A stretch of 64,000 nt of DNA, taken from Bacillota bacterium (GTDB lineage Bacteria > Bacillota > Clostridia > Christensenellales > SZUA-584). The notes beneath the pieces were generated by a model. The model was not told the origin of the DNA. It was given only the letters and a program-made list of their open reading frames with translations, and ran no database searches. The translations under genes were made by a program, and so were the position numbers. The stretch lies in contig JAEYZN010000012.1 in assembly GCA_023428025.1 (NCBI GenBank), forward strand, positions 248,001 through 312,000. Reading direction: 5' to 3'. Shown here piece after piece: positions 15,225 through 23,738 of this stretch; position 1 is the stretch's first letter; each line of letters starts with the position of its first letter.

Positions 15225-18052
15225 TATCTCTCTATCTCCTGCATTTCGAAGGCTTCAATGACGTCGCCTTCTTTGATGTCATTATAGTTTTTGATGGTAA
15301 AGCCGCATTCATACCCTTGGTTCACTTCTTTGACGTCATCCTTGAAACGCTTGAGCGAAGCAAGCGAGCCTTCATGAACCACCACGTTGTCACGCAGCAG
15401 GCGCACAGACGCGTTTCTTATGATCTTGCCGTCCGTCACATAGCTGCCGGCGATGGTGCCGATGTTGGACACGGTGAATATCGTGCGGATCTCCGCGTGA
15501 CCAAGGATCACCTCCTTGAACTGCGGGGCCAGCATGCCCTTGATCGCGAGCTCCAGATCTTCGATGGCCTTATATATGATGCGGTACAGCCGTATCTCCA
15601 CTTTCTCCTTGTCGGCCTCGGCACGCGCAATGCTGTCCGGACGCACATTGAAACCGATGATGATCGCGTTTGAGGCGGAGGCCAGCATGACGTCCATCGA
15701 CTTGATGGCGCCGACACCCGCATGGATTACCTTCACGCGTACTTCGCTGTTGCTCAGCTTCTCCAGCGCCTGCTTCACCGCTTCCACCGAGCCCTGCACG
15801 TCGGCCTTGATCACGATGTTGAGGTCCTGCACCTTGCCAGCTTCCACCTGGCTGAACAGGTCTTCCAGCGATACCTTGGAAAGGCTCTTGAGCTGGTCTG
15901 CCTTTTGCTTGTCTTTTCTCTCTTCGGCCACCTGACGCGTCAGCTTATCCTGCTCCACCGCGTGCAGCACGTCGCCCGCCACTGGCACTTCCGAGAAGCC
16001 GACGACCTCCACGGGCTGCGACGGATACGCCTCGTCCACACGGTTGCCCATGTCGTCCGTCATCGCGCGAACGCGGCCATAGGCCACACCCGCGACGATC
16101 ATGTCGGAAATGCGCAGCGTACCGTTCTGCACCAGCACTGTGGCCACCGGGCCGCGCCCTTTATCCAGCTTCGCTTCGACGATGGTTCCCTTGGCCAGAC
16201 GGTTCGGGTTGGCTTTCAGCTCCTGCACATCCGCCACCAGCAGTATCATTTCCAGCAGGTTTTCCAAGCCTTCTCTGGTGACTGCTGATACGGGCGCCAT
16301 GATGGTCTCGCCGCCCCATTCCTCGGCCAGCAGACCATGCTCGGTCAGCTCCTGCTTGATACGCTCCGGATTGGAGTTGGGTTTATCGATCTTATTGATC
16401 GCCACGATGATCGGCACGCCCGCGGCCTTCGCGTGATTGATGGCTTCCACTGTCTGCGGCATCACGCCGTCGTCTGCGGCCACCACAAGAATCGCGATAT
16501 CCGTCACCTGAGCGCCGCGCGCACGCATGGCGGTAAACGCTTCGTGACCCGGCGTATCAAGGAAGGTGATCTTTCTGTCGTTGTGCTCAATCATGTAAGC
16601 GCCGATGTGCTGAGTGATACCGCCCGCTTCATGCTCCGTCACGCGCGTGGAGCGAATGGCATCCAGCAGCGACGTCTTGCCGTGGTCGACATGACCCATG
16701 ACAGTTACGATCGGGGGACGCGACACCAGATCCGCTTCCTCATCCTTCTGGTCGCCCTCGTCGAGTACATCTTCCGCCGTTTTATCCAACCTGTATTCCA
16801 GCTCAATCCTGAATTCATTGCATATCAGCTGCGCCGTATCAAAATCAATCTCCGAGTTGATGGTGCACATCATGCCCAGCAGCAGCAGCTTTTTCAGTAT
16901 ATCCGCCACCGGCTTTCCTGTCTTTTCCGCCAACGTTTTCACCGATATCATTTCGGTATTCATCACCACTTTTTCTATTATAACAGGCATCGGCTGAACA
17001 GACGGTTTCATACCCTTGGCCCGTCTCTTGCCCCTGTACCTGTCGTCCTCGTCGGTCGTCATGACCCTTTCTTTCATCAGGGCCTTTTTGGATTTCCTGT
17101 TCTTATCATCCCTGGCGAAAGGGCTGCCCTGAGTTTTCTTAGCGGGAACGCTCCGCTTTTCTACCGGGACAAAGCTGGAGATGTCAGAGTCAGACTTAGC
17201 GCCCGGCGGTCTCTTGCCGGGAACTGGTCTGCCGCCATCCTGTCTCGGCGGACGGTTATCCTGCGAGTATGGTCTGCCGCCATCCTGTCTCGGCGGGCGA
17301 TTATCCTGCGAATACGGTCTGCCGCCGTCCTGTCTCGGCGGACGGTTCTGCGAATACGGCCTGCCGCCGTCCTGTCTCGGCGGGCGATTATCCTGCGAAT
17401 ACGGTCTGCCGCCATCCTGTCTCGGCGGGCGGTTATCCTGCGAATATGGTCTGCCGCCGTCCTGCCGTGGCGGGCGGTTATCCTGCGAATACGGTCTTGT
17501 ATTTTGAGTGTCGGCGGGCTTTCTTTCTATATCAGCCGCGATTTCCGCAGAAGGCTCCGGCTTTCTCTGCTCCGCCGAGGAACGCGGTGTTTCCGGCGTT
17601 TCTGCGCTGACTTCAGCCGGTTTGTTTAGGGATGACGGATTATCGGCCTTAACAACCTGGGATTCGATGGTGGGTGCTTCGGTTTTCTTTTCCGATGTGG
17701 GAACGGTTGACTCTGGCACATTTGTTGCAGCAGCCTTAGGCTGTACATTTTCAATATCAGCTTTTTCTGCCGCGGCTTTATGCTGCGGGGCCGCTTTGGA
17801 TTCTTCTGCAGCCCGCGCATCCACGCCACGCATTTCCGCGTCTGCCCTGGCCTGTTCAATTTCTTCCTGCTGCTGACGGGCACGTTTTTCCTCCGCCTCG
17901 GCACGGGCCGCCTTAATCAGCTCCGCTTCGATGCGTTTCAGCGTCGCCAAATGGGTTTGCACGCTTGTTTGGAGCGTCTCCATTCGTGTGACGGTCTGTT
18001 TGGATTTGTCCATCAGCTGCTTGTTCATGTCCAGAATCTTCAGTTTACTCAT
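15224..18052 (-). CDS. infB: Translation initiation factor IF-2
   Basis: GTPase that places fMet-tRNA on the 30S subunit. Residues 1-345 form a charged, low-complexity N-terminal extension that includes a coiled-coil-like Glu/Arg/Ala stretch (about 40-100) and six tandem copies of a 15-residue repeat (187-275). An IF2-N domain follows (about 365-415). The G domain has GHVDHGKTS (453-461), DTPGHEAF and NKIDKPN. Two beta-barrel domains and the C-terminal fMet-tRNA domain complete the 942 aa. It overlaps ylxQ by 4 bp upstream and rbfA by one base downstream. Confidence 0.98.
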   Translation of the reverse strand: MSKLKILDMNKQLMDKSKQTVTRMETLQTSVQTHLATLKRIEAELIKAARAEAEEKRARQQQEEIEQARADAEMRGVDARAAEESKAAPQHKAAAEKADIENVQPKAAATNVPESTVPTSEKKTEAPTIESQVVKADNPSSLNKPAEVSAETPETPRSSAEQRKPEPSAEIAADIERKPADTQNTRPYSQDNRPPRQDGGRPYSQDNRPPRQDGGRPYSQDNRPPRQDGGRPYSQNRPPRQDGGRPYSQDNRPPRQDGGRPYSQDNRPPRQDGGRPVPGKRPPGAKSDSDISSFVPVEKRSVPAKKTQGSPFARDDKNRKSKKALMKERVMTTDEDDRYRGKRRAKGMKPSVQPMPVIIEKVVMNTEMISVKTLAEKTGKPVADILKKLLLLGMMCTINSEIDFDTAQLICNEFRIELEYRLDKTAEDVLDEGDQKDEEADLVSRPPIVTVMGHVDHGKTSLLDAIRSTRVTEHEAGGITQHIGAYMIEHNDRKITFLDTPGHEAFTAMRARGAQVTDIAILVVAADDGVMPQTVEAINHAKAAGVPIIVAINKIDKPNSNPERIKQELTEHGLLAEEWGGETIMAPVSAVTREGLENLLEMILLVADVQELKANPNRLAKGTIVEAKLDKGRGPVATVLVQNGTLRISDMIVAGVAYGRVRAMTDDMGNRVDEAYPSQPVEVVGFSEVPVAGDVLHAVEQDKLTRQVAEERKDKQKADQLKSLSKVSLEDLFSQVEAGKVQDLNIVIKADVQGSVEAVKQALEKLSNSEVRVKVIHAGVGAIKSMDVMLASASNAIIIGFNVRPDSIARAEADKEKVEIRLYRIIYKAIEDLELAIKGMLAPQFKEVILGHAEIRTIFTVSNIGTIAGSYVTDGKIIRNASVRLLRDNVVVHEGSLASLKRFKDDVKEVNQGYECGFTIKNYNDIKEGDVIEAFEMQEIER
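17228..17494 (-). repeat. Six in-frame tandem repeats within infB (45-bp unit)
   Basis: Six copies of a 45-bp unit encoding PYSQDNRPPRQDGGR; the fourth copy lacks one codon (PYSQNRPPRQDGGR), giving 267 bp. Copies are nearly identical at the DNA level, differing mainly at synonymous sites, which points to recent unequal exchange or slippage. The peptide is rich in Arg, Pro and Gln and likely disordered. Confidence 0.95.
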
Positions 18053-18366
18053 TCAATGCCACTCCCACCAAGATAATTGTTCTTTATCGCATTCGCGAAC
18101 CCGGTATCCGTGATCCCCACCAGCATCACGCCCGGGCGACCTATGGCTTTTCCAAGATCATCCTCTTTGCCGACCATCAACGTTTTCGCGTGAACGCGCT
18201 CGCACAAACCGGAGAAATACTCAAGGCTTCCTTCCGACAACCCCTGCTGCACCAACAACAGATGGACCTGCCCGAACTTTAAACCCTTCTCACATGCCGC
18301 GCTTCCGGCAAGCGCTTTTCCGGCCCGATAAGCCAGCCCTGCCATCGACAGCTTATTTGATGCCAC
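18049..18366 (-). CDS. ylxQ: L7Ae-like ribosomal protein YlxQ
   Basis: A 105-aa protein of the L7Ae/L30e/S12e/Gadd45 RNA-binding family. Members between nusA and infB are called YlxQ and bind K-turn-type RNAs in vitro; the cellular role is unclear. Family marks are KLSMAGLAYRAGKALAG at the N-terminus and IGRPGVMLVGITDTGFA near the end. It overlaps rnpM/ylxR by 14 bp and infB by 4 bp, in the standard gene order. Confidence 0.9.
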   Translation of the reverse strand: MASNKLSMAGLAYRAGKALAGSAACEKGLKFGQVHLLLVQQGLSEGSLEYFSGLCERVHAKTLMVGKEDDLGKAIGRPGVMLVGITDTGFANAIKNNYLGGSGIE

Positions 18367-18625
18367 GCCGCAGTATCACCCTTTTAATCGCATTATACGC
18401 TTCCTCGCTCATCGGCGTTTCCAAAGCCCTTTCAAAAGCCTTCGTCTTTCGCGCTTTGTCCAGGCAGTCTACATTCGGACACAGATACGCGCCGCGACCA
18501 TGCGCCTTGCCGGTTTCGTCGGCGCTCAGAACGCCTTCGTCCGCCACAACGCGTACCAGCTCTTTTTTGGGCCGTCCTTCCCGACAGGCGATGCACATGC
18601 GTACAGGTGCTTTTTTGGTTTTCAA
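18353..18625 (-). CDS. rnpM: RNase P modulator RnpM (YlxR, DUF448)
   Basis: A 90-aa YlxR-family RNA-binding protein. In Bacillus subtilis YlxR (RnpM) binds RNase P RNA and modulates its activity. The signature PVRMCIACREGRPKKELVRV at the N-terminus and GRGAYLCPNVDCLDKARK in the middle are clear. It lies between nusA and ylxQ as usual, 35 bp after nusA. Confidence 0.93.
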   Translation of the reverse strand: MKTKKAPVRMCIACREGRPKKELVRVVADEGVLSADETGKAHGRGAYLCPNVDCLDKARKTKAFERALETPMSEEAYNAIKRVILRRGIK

Positions 18626-18660
18626 ATCTGATCCCCTCGCTTATACAGCAATCCGGCCTG

Positions 18661-19836
18661 TTAAAATTCCTTGTCGTCGTCGAACTCAAACAGATCATCC
18701 GCAACGTCGGAACCGCCAAAATCGCCGTCTGTATCCAGCATGTCGTCCGCATAAGGACCGAAATCATTATCCTTCGTTTCTTCCTGATTGTCAAACAAAG
18801 CCGCTTCAATTTGTGACTGGCTTTTGATATCGATCTTCCACCCGGTCAGCTTGGCGGCCAGGCGGGCATTCTGCCCTTCACGGCCAATCGCCAGAGAAAG
18901 CTGATAGTCAGGCACGACCACCTTGGCGGCCTTCTCATTTTCGTTGATCTGCACCATCAGCACCTTGGCCGGACGCAGTGAATTCGCGATAAACTCGATC
19001 GGGTCGGAACTCCATGGGATGACGTCGATCTTCTCGTTGCCCAATTCGGCAACGACCCTGTCTATGCGCGAGCCCTTCTGGCCCACGCAGGAGCCGACCG
19101 GATCGACATTTTCATCGTCCGAATGGACGGCGATCTTTGTCCGTGAACCGGCCTCACGCGCAATGCTTTTTATATGTACGATATTCTGCATGATCTCAGG
19201 AACTTCTATTTCGAACAACCGCTTTAGCAGGTTGGGGTGCGTCCTGGAGACGATGACCTGCGGCCCTTTGGTGGTCTTACGCACTTCCATCACATAGACC
19301 TTGATATGGTCGTTGATGTTGTACCGCTCGCCCGGGATACACTCAGCCACGGGCATGATGCACTCTACACCGTCCAGCTCAAGCAGCACGCTGCCTTTGT
19401 CCACACGGTGGATGGACGCGTTCATAACTTCGCCTTCGCGCTCGATGAATTTATCGTAAATCACGCCTCGCTCAGCCTCTCGCAACCGGTGCACGACCAC
19501 CTGCTTGGCCGTCTGCGCGGCAATACGGCCGAACGAACCCGGCGTCACTTCCTGCTCAATGATGTCGCCCGGCTCATACGCGATATTGATCTTGTGCGCA
19601 TCCTTCAGCGAGATTTCCTCGGTATCGTCTTCCACGGTTTCAACAACGGTCTTTTTGGCGTATACCTTGAACATGCCGCTCAGCGGGTCAACCTCCACGC
19701 GGACATCCTGAACGGTGCCGTAATTTTTCTTGTATGCGGAAACAAGGGCGTTTTCAATGGCGTCGATCAATATGCTCTTATCAATGCCCTTCTCTTTTTC
19801 CAGCGCTGCCAGCGCACTCAAAAACTCAGTGCTCAT
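18661..19836 (-). CDS. nusA: Transcription termination/antitermination factor NusA
   Basis: Binds RNA polymerase and nascent RNA to control pausing, termination and antitermination. The N-terminal RNAP-binding domain spans about residues 1-125, followed by S1 (GSVLLELDGVECIMP) and two KH domains (VGQKGSRIDRVVAELGNEKI; SLAIGREGQNARLAAKLTGW). A short acidic tail rich in Asp/Gly ends the 391 aa; it lacks the extra C-terminal repeats found in proteobacteria. It begins 3 bp after the rimP stop. Confidence 0.97.
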   Translation of the reverse strand: MSTEFLSALAALEKEKGIDKSILIDAIENALVSAYKKNYGTVQDVRVEVDPLSGMFKVYAKKTVVETVEDDTEEISLKDAHKINIAYEPGDIIEQEVTPGSFGRIAAQTAKQVVVHRLREAERGVIYDKFIEREGEVMNASIHRVDKGSVLLELDGVECIMPVAECIPGERYNINDHIKVYVMEVRKTTKGPQVIVSRTHPNLLKRLFEIEVPEIMQNIVHIKSIAREAGSRTKIAVHSDDENVDPVGSCVGQKGSRIDRVVAELGNEKIDVIPWSSDPIEFIANSLRPAKVLMVQINENEKAAKVVVPDYQLSLAIGREGQNARLAAKLTGWKIDIKSQSQIEAALFDNQEETKDNDFGPYADDMLDTDGDFGGSDVADDLFEFDDDKEF

Positions 19837-19839
19837 GGT

Positions 19840-20310
19840 TTACCTCCCGAATGTTATATCTGCATGCAGCCTTACTATGGCAACATCTTTGTTCGAAAAT
19901 GATTTTTTCCCGCCGTTCTGCTCGATCACCACATGGTTCGCATCGTGCTGCCTGAGCACACCGGTCCATTCCTTCTTGCCGCCTTCAGCGCGATACAGCT
20001 TGACATCCACTTTTTTACCAACGCTGCGGTCAAAATCACGCTGCGTTCTCAAAGGCCGGTCCAACCCCGGCGAAGACACGCACAGGCAATACGATTCTTC
20101 GATGGGATCTTTCTCGTCGATAAGCGGCTCTATGTGGCGGCTGATCTTCTCACAGTCATCGAGCCCCATGCCGCCCGGCTTATCGGCGTATATGATCAGT
20201 TCCGAAGCGCCGCCGGCCTTGTTGTACTCCGTCCCGACATATTCATAACCCATTTGTTCGATGACCGGCAATACAATATCTTCGATCGCCTTTTCTATCT
20301 TTGCAGAAAT
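19840..20310 (-). CDS. rimP: Ribosome maturation factor RimP, apparent ATT start
   Basis: Assembly factor for the 30S subunit. The N-terminal alpha/beta domain has LPVIEQMGYEYV and GLDDCEKISRHIEPLID, and CVSSPGLDRPLR precedes the C-terminal SH3-like domain. Conserved residues (ISAKIEKAIEDIVLPVIEQM) continue upstream of the first usual start codon, a TTG at 20271. The frame reaches a stop at 20317-20319 without ATG, GTG or TTG beyond that TTG. An ATT at 20310 gives the normal family length (156 aa) and has GGAAGGTGA six bases upstream, so I take it as the start. It is the first gene of the operon. Confidence 0.85.
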   Translation of the reverse strand: MSAKIEKAIEDIVLPVIEQMGYEYVGTEYNKAGGASELIIYADKPGGMGLDDCEKISRHIEPLIDEKDPIEESYCLCVSSPGLDRPLRTQRDFDRSVGKKVDVKLYRAEGGKKEWTGVLRQHDANHVVIEQNGGKKSFSNKDVAIVRLHADITFGR

Positions 20311-20387
20311 ATGAATTCACCTTCCATGGCCGTCAGACTGATATCGGTATAATCCAGTTTCAATCATATTTAGGCCTTAACAATTTA

Positions 20388-20417
20388 AAAGAGTGGGTTT
20401 CTCCCACTCTTAAGTCA
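20388..20417 (-). promoter_or_regulatory. Leader hairpin of the rimP-nusA-infB operon
   Basis: Within the roughly 120-nt leader, minus-strand AAGAGTGGG, loop AGAAA, CCCACTCTT is followed by TTAAA. It has the form of a weak intrinsic terminator. Placed before rimP-nusA, it could be an attenuator sensitive to NusA or another factor; this is inference. Confidence 0.55.
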
Positions 20418-20438
20418 AAAAAGATTGCTTATGGACGT

Positions 20439-20467
20439 AATATAGCACAATTTATTAAAATAAGCAA
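20439..20467 (-). promoter_or_regulatory. Sigma-A-like promoter of the rimP operon
   Basis: Minus strand TTGCTT (20467-20462), 17-nt spacer, TATATT (20444-20439), just past the phoR stop codon. Transcription would start near 20432, giving a leader of about 120 nt. Confidence 0.65.
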
Positions 20468-20485
20468 GTATTGCGCTAAATATTT

Positions 20486-22225
20486 TTACTGCTGATTCGC
20501 CAGCAACGGCAGATAAACGGTAAACGTACTGCCTTCTCCCACGGTGCTTTTCACCGTGATTCTTCCGTCCAGCAGGCTGACGATATGCTTCACGATCGCG
20601 AGCCCCAGGCCGGTCCCCCCGAGAGAGCGTGACCGGCTGGTATCCACACGGTAGAATCTCTCAAAAAGCCGCGGAATATTGGCTTCCGGAATGCCAAGGC
20701 CGGTGTCCTCCACGCGCAGTACGGCAACCGTGTCTTCGGCAAAAACGGATACACGCACACAACCGCCTGCGGGCGTGTATTTGACGGCGTTGTCAATCAG
20801 ATTGATAGCCAGCTGCTTGATTCTGTCATTGTCCGCAGCGACAAGAATTTGCCTGTCTGCTATCTCCGAAACGTATGACAGGTTCTTTTCACGTGCAGCG
20901 CCCTCCAGCAACTGCACGGCCTCTTTCACGCCGTCTCTCAGATCCAAAGCCAGCTTGGGTTTCTCGGCGATGTTTTCGATTTCAGACAGCAACAGCACAT
21001 CGTTAATAAGGCGCGTCAGGCGTTCCGATTCCAGCGTGATAATGTCCAGAAACCGCGCGATATCGTTTCGCGGCATCGTGGGATCCTTCAATGTGTCCAC
21101 AAAGCCACGGATAACAGTCAGCGGCGTTTTCAGCTCATGCGTGACATTCGCGACAAAGTCCCTTCTCAGGTTTTCCAGCTTGCGCAGATGCGTGATGTCC
21201 TGAACGAGCAGGATCACGCCGTATCCTTTGCCTTCGCTGAAAACCGACGCGGCGAAAACCTGGAGATAGACCGTATCCATTCCGCGCGATACGGTGAGTT
21301 CTTTTTCCACAACGTTCGTATTGGATAGTGCTTCCTTGATCACAGCCTCAAGGCCGATATGCTGCGTCACCTCCAGGAAGTGACGTCCTTCCGGTCTTTC
21401 GATCATCGAGAACATACTGCGCGCCGCCGGGTTGGCCATTGTGACCCGCATCGCGTTATCAACCGCGATGATGCCGCCGGGCACAGCCCGCAGCACGGCT
21501 TCCAGCCTGGAATTGTTTTCCGTGATGGCTTCAAAATTGCGGCGCAGCTTGCCCGCCATGTCGTTGAGGGCGCCGGATAAGGCCTCAATCTCATCGCCGG
21601 TACGCAACTTTTCCAGCTCGTCATAACGACCGTCGGCAATCTTTACGGTATCGTGCTGTAATCTGATGATGGGCTGGGTCACGCTTCGGGATACGAAAAG
21701 CGCGATACCAAGACACAGCAGGAAAGCGACGAGCAGCATCATGAGCAGCGGAATCCAAAGCGAACTGGAATAGGCGGCGACGCCCTGCAGCATCAGCGCC
21801 ACGCGGACGACAAGCTGGAGCTCATCCGACCGATAGGCAAAATACATCATATCCGCGCCCAGCGTATCGCTCTTGCGGATATCGCTGCCTGTCCCTTCCG
21901 CCAGCGCCTGAACCACTTCCGGCCTGTCGCCATGGTTTTCCAGCTCGGAAGCGTCGGTACGGGAGTCGAACACCACGCCACCATTGTAATCGATCAACGT
22001 GATGCGCATGTCCTGTATTTTGTCGATACTGTACAGAGCCGGCGAGTCTTCCTCCTCTAGCAGCATCATGCTTTCAATCACTTCCGCGCTGCTGTACAGT
22101 TTGTCCCGAACGTCGTTCTTATAAGCCCTGTCCAGATAGATAACAGTCAATAGACTCGCAGCTGAGACGACCGCAAGAAACAGCAGGCTGATCCTTAGGG
22201 CGATTTTTTTAAACAATCGGTTCAT
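20486..22225 (-). CDS. phoR: Membrane sensor histidine kinase, PhoR/WalK type
   Basis: Sensor kinase partner of the adjacent response regulator. TM1 is at about residues 8-28 and TM2 at about 150-175 with an extracytoplasmic domain between. HAMP follows (SRSVTQPIIRL), then PAS (VPGGIIAVDNAMRVTMANPAA), the HisKA H-box FVANVTHELKTPLTVIRGF, and a HATPase domain with N box (LAINLIDNAVKYTP), DTGLGIPEANIPRLF and GGTGLGLAIVKH. Length 579 aa. Architecture fits PhoR; WalK is an alternative name without direct support. It overlaps the regulator by 17 bp. The symbol is given by family, not by proven phosphate response. Confidence 0.88.
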   Translation of the reverse strand: MNRLFKKIALRISLLFLAVVSAASLLTVIYLDRAYKNDVRDKLYSSAEVIESMMLLEEEDSPALYSIDKIQDMRITLIDYNGGVVFDSRTDASELENHGDRPEVVQALAEGTGSDIRKSDTLGADMMYFAYRSDELQLVVRVALMLQGVAAYSSSLWIPLLMMLLVAFLLCLGIALFVSRSVTQPIIRLQHDTVKIADGRYDELEKLRTGDEIEALSGALNDMAGKLRRNFEAITENNSRLEAVLRAVPGGIIAVDNAMRVTMANPAARSMFSMIERPEGRHFLEVTQHIGLEAVIKEALSNTNVVEKELTVSRGMDTVYLQVFAASVFSEGKGYGVILLVQDITHLRKLENLRRDFVANVTHELKTPLTVIRGFVDTLKDPTMPRNDIARFLDIITLESERLTRLINDVLLLSEIENIAEKPKLALDLRDGVKEAVQLLEGAAREKNLSYVSEIADRQILVAADNDRIKQLAINLIDNAVKYTPAGGCVRVSVFAEDTVAVLRVEDTGLGIPEANIPRLFERFYRVDTSRSRSLGGTGLGLAIVKHIVSLLDGRITVKSTVGEGSTFTVYLPLLANQQ

Positions 22226-22910
22226 CTTTCATGTTGAAGCGGTAGCCCACGCCGCGCACCGTCTCGATGCGGTCGCCGTATTCGCCCAGCTTCTTTCTCA
22301 GGTTGGTGATATGAACATCCACCGTGCGCGTTTCACCGAAATAGTCGTAGCCCCACACCTTGTTGAGAATCATGTCGCGCGTGAGCACCTGCGTCCCGCT
22401 GGACATCAGCAGCCCAAGCAGTTCGAATTCCTTGAGCGTCAGCTTAAGCTCCTCGTCCTCAATGTAGGCTTTGTAGTTGGAGTTGTCCACTTTAAGCTGC
22501 TTGTAGGCCTGTACGGACTGAGATTGATTCTCAAGGCGTTTTGACCGGCGTAGCAGCGCCTTCACGCGAGCGCACAGCTCGCGAACGCTGAACGGCTTTG
22601 ACACATAATCGTCCGCGCCCAATTCCAGCCCGATGATCTTGTCCACTTCCTCGGCGCGCGCCGTCACCATGATCACAGGCATATCCGTCAGGGCGTCGGT
22701 CGAGCGGATCGTTTTCAGCACGCCCAAGCCGTCTATCCCCGGCAGCATCTGATCCAGCAGAACGATATCCGGCCGCTGTTTGGAAAGCAGGGCAACTGCC
22801 GCCTCGCCGGTTTCGGCGCGCAACACTTCATAGCCTTCCTTTTTCAGATTGTACTCAAGCAGCTCGAGTATGTTCTGCTCGTCGTCAACAATGAGCACCT
22901 TCTCGTTCAT
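22209..22910 (-). CDS. phoP: OmpR/PhoB-family response regulator
   Basis: DNA-binding response regulator. The receiver domain starts MNEKVLIVDDEQN, with phospho-acceptor Asp in PDIVLLDQMLPGIDG, then VTARAEE and GADDYVSKPFS. The C-terminal winged helix has LTLKEFELLGLLM and WGYDYFGETRTVDVHITNL. The start at 22910 gives the standard 233-aa length; the frame is open further upstream but that part overlaps no conserved sequence. Together with the downstream kinase it forms a PhoPR-type pair. No pst or other target genes are nearby. Confidence 0.9.
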   Translation of the reverse strand: MNEKVLIVDDEQNILELLEYNLKKEGYEVLRAETGEAAVALLSKQRPDIVLLDQMLPGIDGLGVLKTIRSTDALTDMPVIMVTARAEEVDKIIGLELGADDYVSKPFSVRELCARVKALLRRSKRLENQSQSVQAYKQLKVDNSNYKAYIEDEELKLTLKEFELLGLLMSSGTQVLTRDMILNKVWGYDYFGETRTVDVHITNLRKKLGEYGDRIETVRGVGYRFNMKDEPIV

Positions 22911-22915
22911 AAGTT

Positions 22916-23737
22916 TTATACATCCTTTAATAAAATTACGGCGGCCATAGCGCCTGTCTGCCCGCGGTCCCGCCGGTGCGAAAAGAACAGATACGAATTT
23001 TCGTATGTGCACAGATCAGCATCCGTTAAGTTCTGCGGGCTGAGCCCGCATGCTAGCATATCCAGCACGCAGGCGGTATTTAAATCGGCGTATAGCCGTC
23101 CTTCTTTTGCTTGCACAGTCTCCTGTCCAAATTCCCGGAGAAAAATACCCCGGACTTCTTCGCCGACTTCAAACTTGCGCACACTGATGCAGGGGCCCAC
23201 CGCCGCCAGTATATCCGTTTCGCGACAGCCGATGTCGCAAAGGCCTTTCACCATATTGCGAATGATATGCGCCGTAACGCCCCGCCAGCCCGCATGGCAT
23301 ACCGCCACAGCGCGCCTCACGGGATCGTAAAAAAACAGCGGCACGCAGTCCGCATGGAGCGAGACGAGCGGCAGCCCTGTTTCATCCGTATATAGGCCGT
23401 CGCACTCGTATGGAACCAGCTCGCGCCATATGCCGCATCCGGCATCCTCTGTCCGGACACGATAGATATCCACCCCGTGCGCGTAATTGTCCAGTACGGC
23501 CTGTCGGCTGTCAAAACCCGCGGCGTCGCCGAAGCGGTACATATTCTCAAGAAAATTCGGGATGCTCGGCTCTCTGCTTTTGCTGAAATTGAGCGTATCG
23601 AACGGTTTGGGGCTCACGCCGCCAACACGTGTGGAAAACGCGCAAATCACGCCCCCGGCCCGTTCAAAAGCCGGTATCGTGAAATAGCGGACGCCGTTCT
23701 TTTTCCACTGTGTAAAACCCTTTTGTATCTGCTGCAT
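22916..23737 (-). CDS. pgeF: Peptidoglycan editing factor PgeF (multicopper oxidase-like, DUF152/YlmD)
   Basis: Laccase-domain protein of the YlmD/YfiH family. E. coli PgeF hydrolyses amide bonds of wrongly incorporated amino acids in peptidoglycan precursors; other members act on purine nucleosides. The metal-site residues are visible in LVSLHADCVPLFF and VCHAGWRGVTA. The Cys/His motif VGPCISVRKFEVGEEV follows. The start at 23737 is the ATG directly after nrdR (1-bp gap); an upstream extension in frame is inside nrdR and not conserved. Length 273 aa. Confidence 0.92.
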   Translation of the reverse strand: MQQIQKGFTQWKKNGVRYFTIPAFERAGGVICAFSTRVGGVSPKPFDTLNFSKSREPSIPNFLENMYRFGDAAGFDSRQAVLDNYAHGVDIYRVRTEDAGCGIWRELVPYECDGLYTDETGLPLVSLHADCVPLFFYDPVRRAVAVCHAGWRGVTAHIIRNMVKGLCDIGCRETDILAAVGPCISVRKFEVGEEVRGIFLREFGQETVQAKEGRLYADLNTACVLDMLACGLSPQNLTDADLCTYENSYLFFSHRRDRGQTGAMAAVILLKDV

Positions 23738-23738
23738 C

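Noticed and set aside
17228..17494. Regular repeats of about 45 bp that could be mistaken for a CRISPR array
   Set aside because: The units are contiguous, without unique spacers, and lie in frame inside infB, encoding a peptide repeat.
16337..17629. 430-codon plus-strand frame opposite infB
   Set aside because: Composition is a mirror of the Arg/Pro repeat tract of IF-2; no start signal; shadow frame.
22911..23012. N-terminal extension of the response regulator
   Set aside because: The frame is open but the residues are not family-like and overlap the pgeF end; the receiver domain begins at the ATG at 22910.
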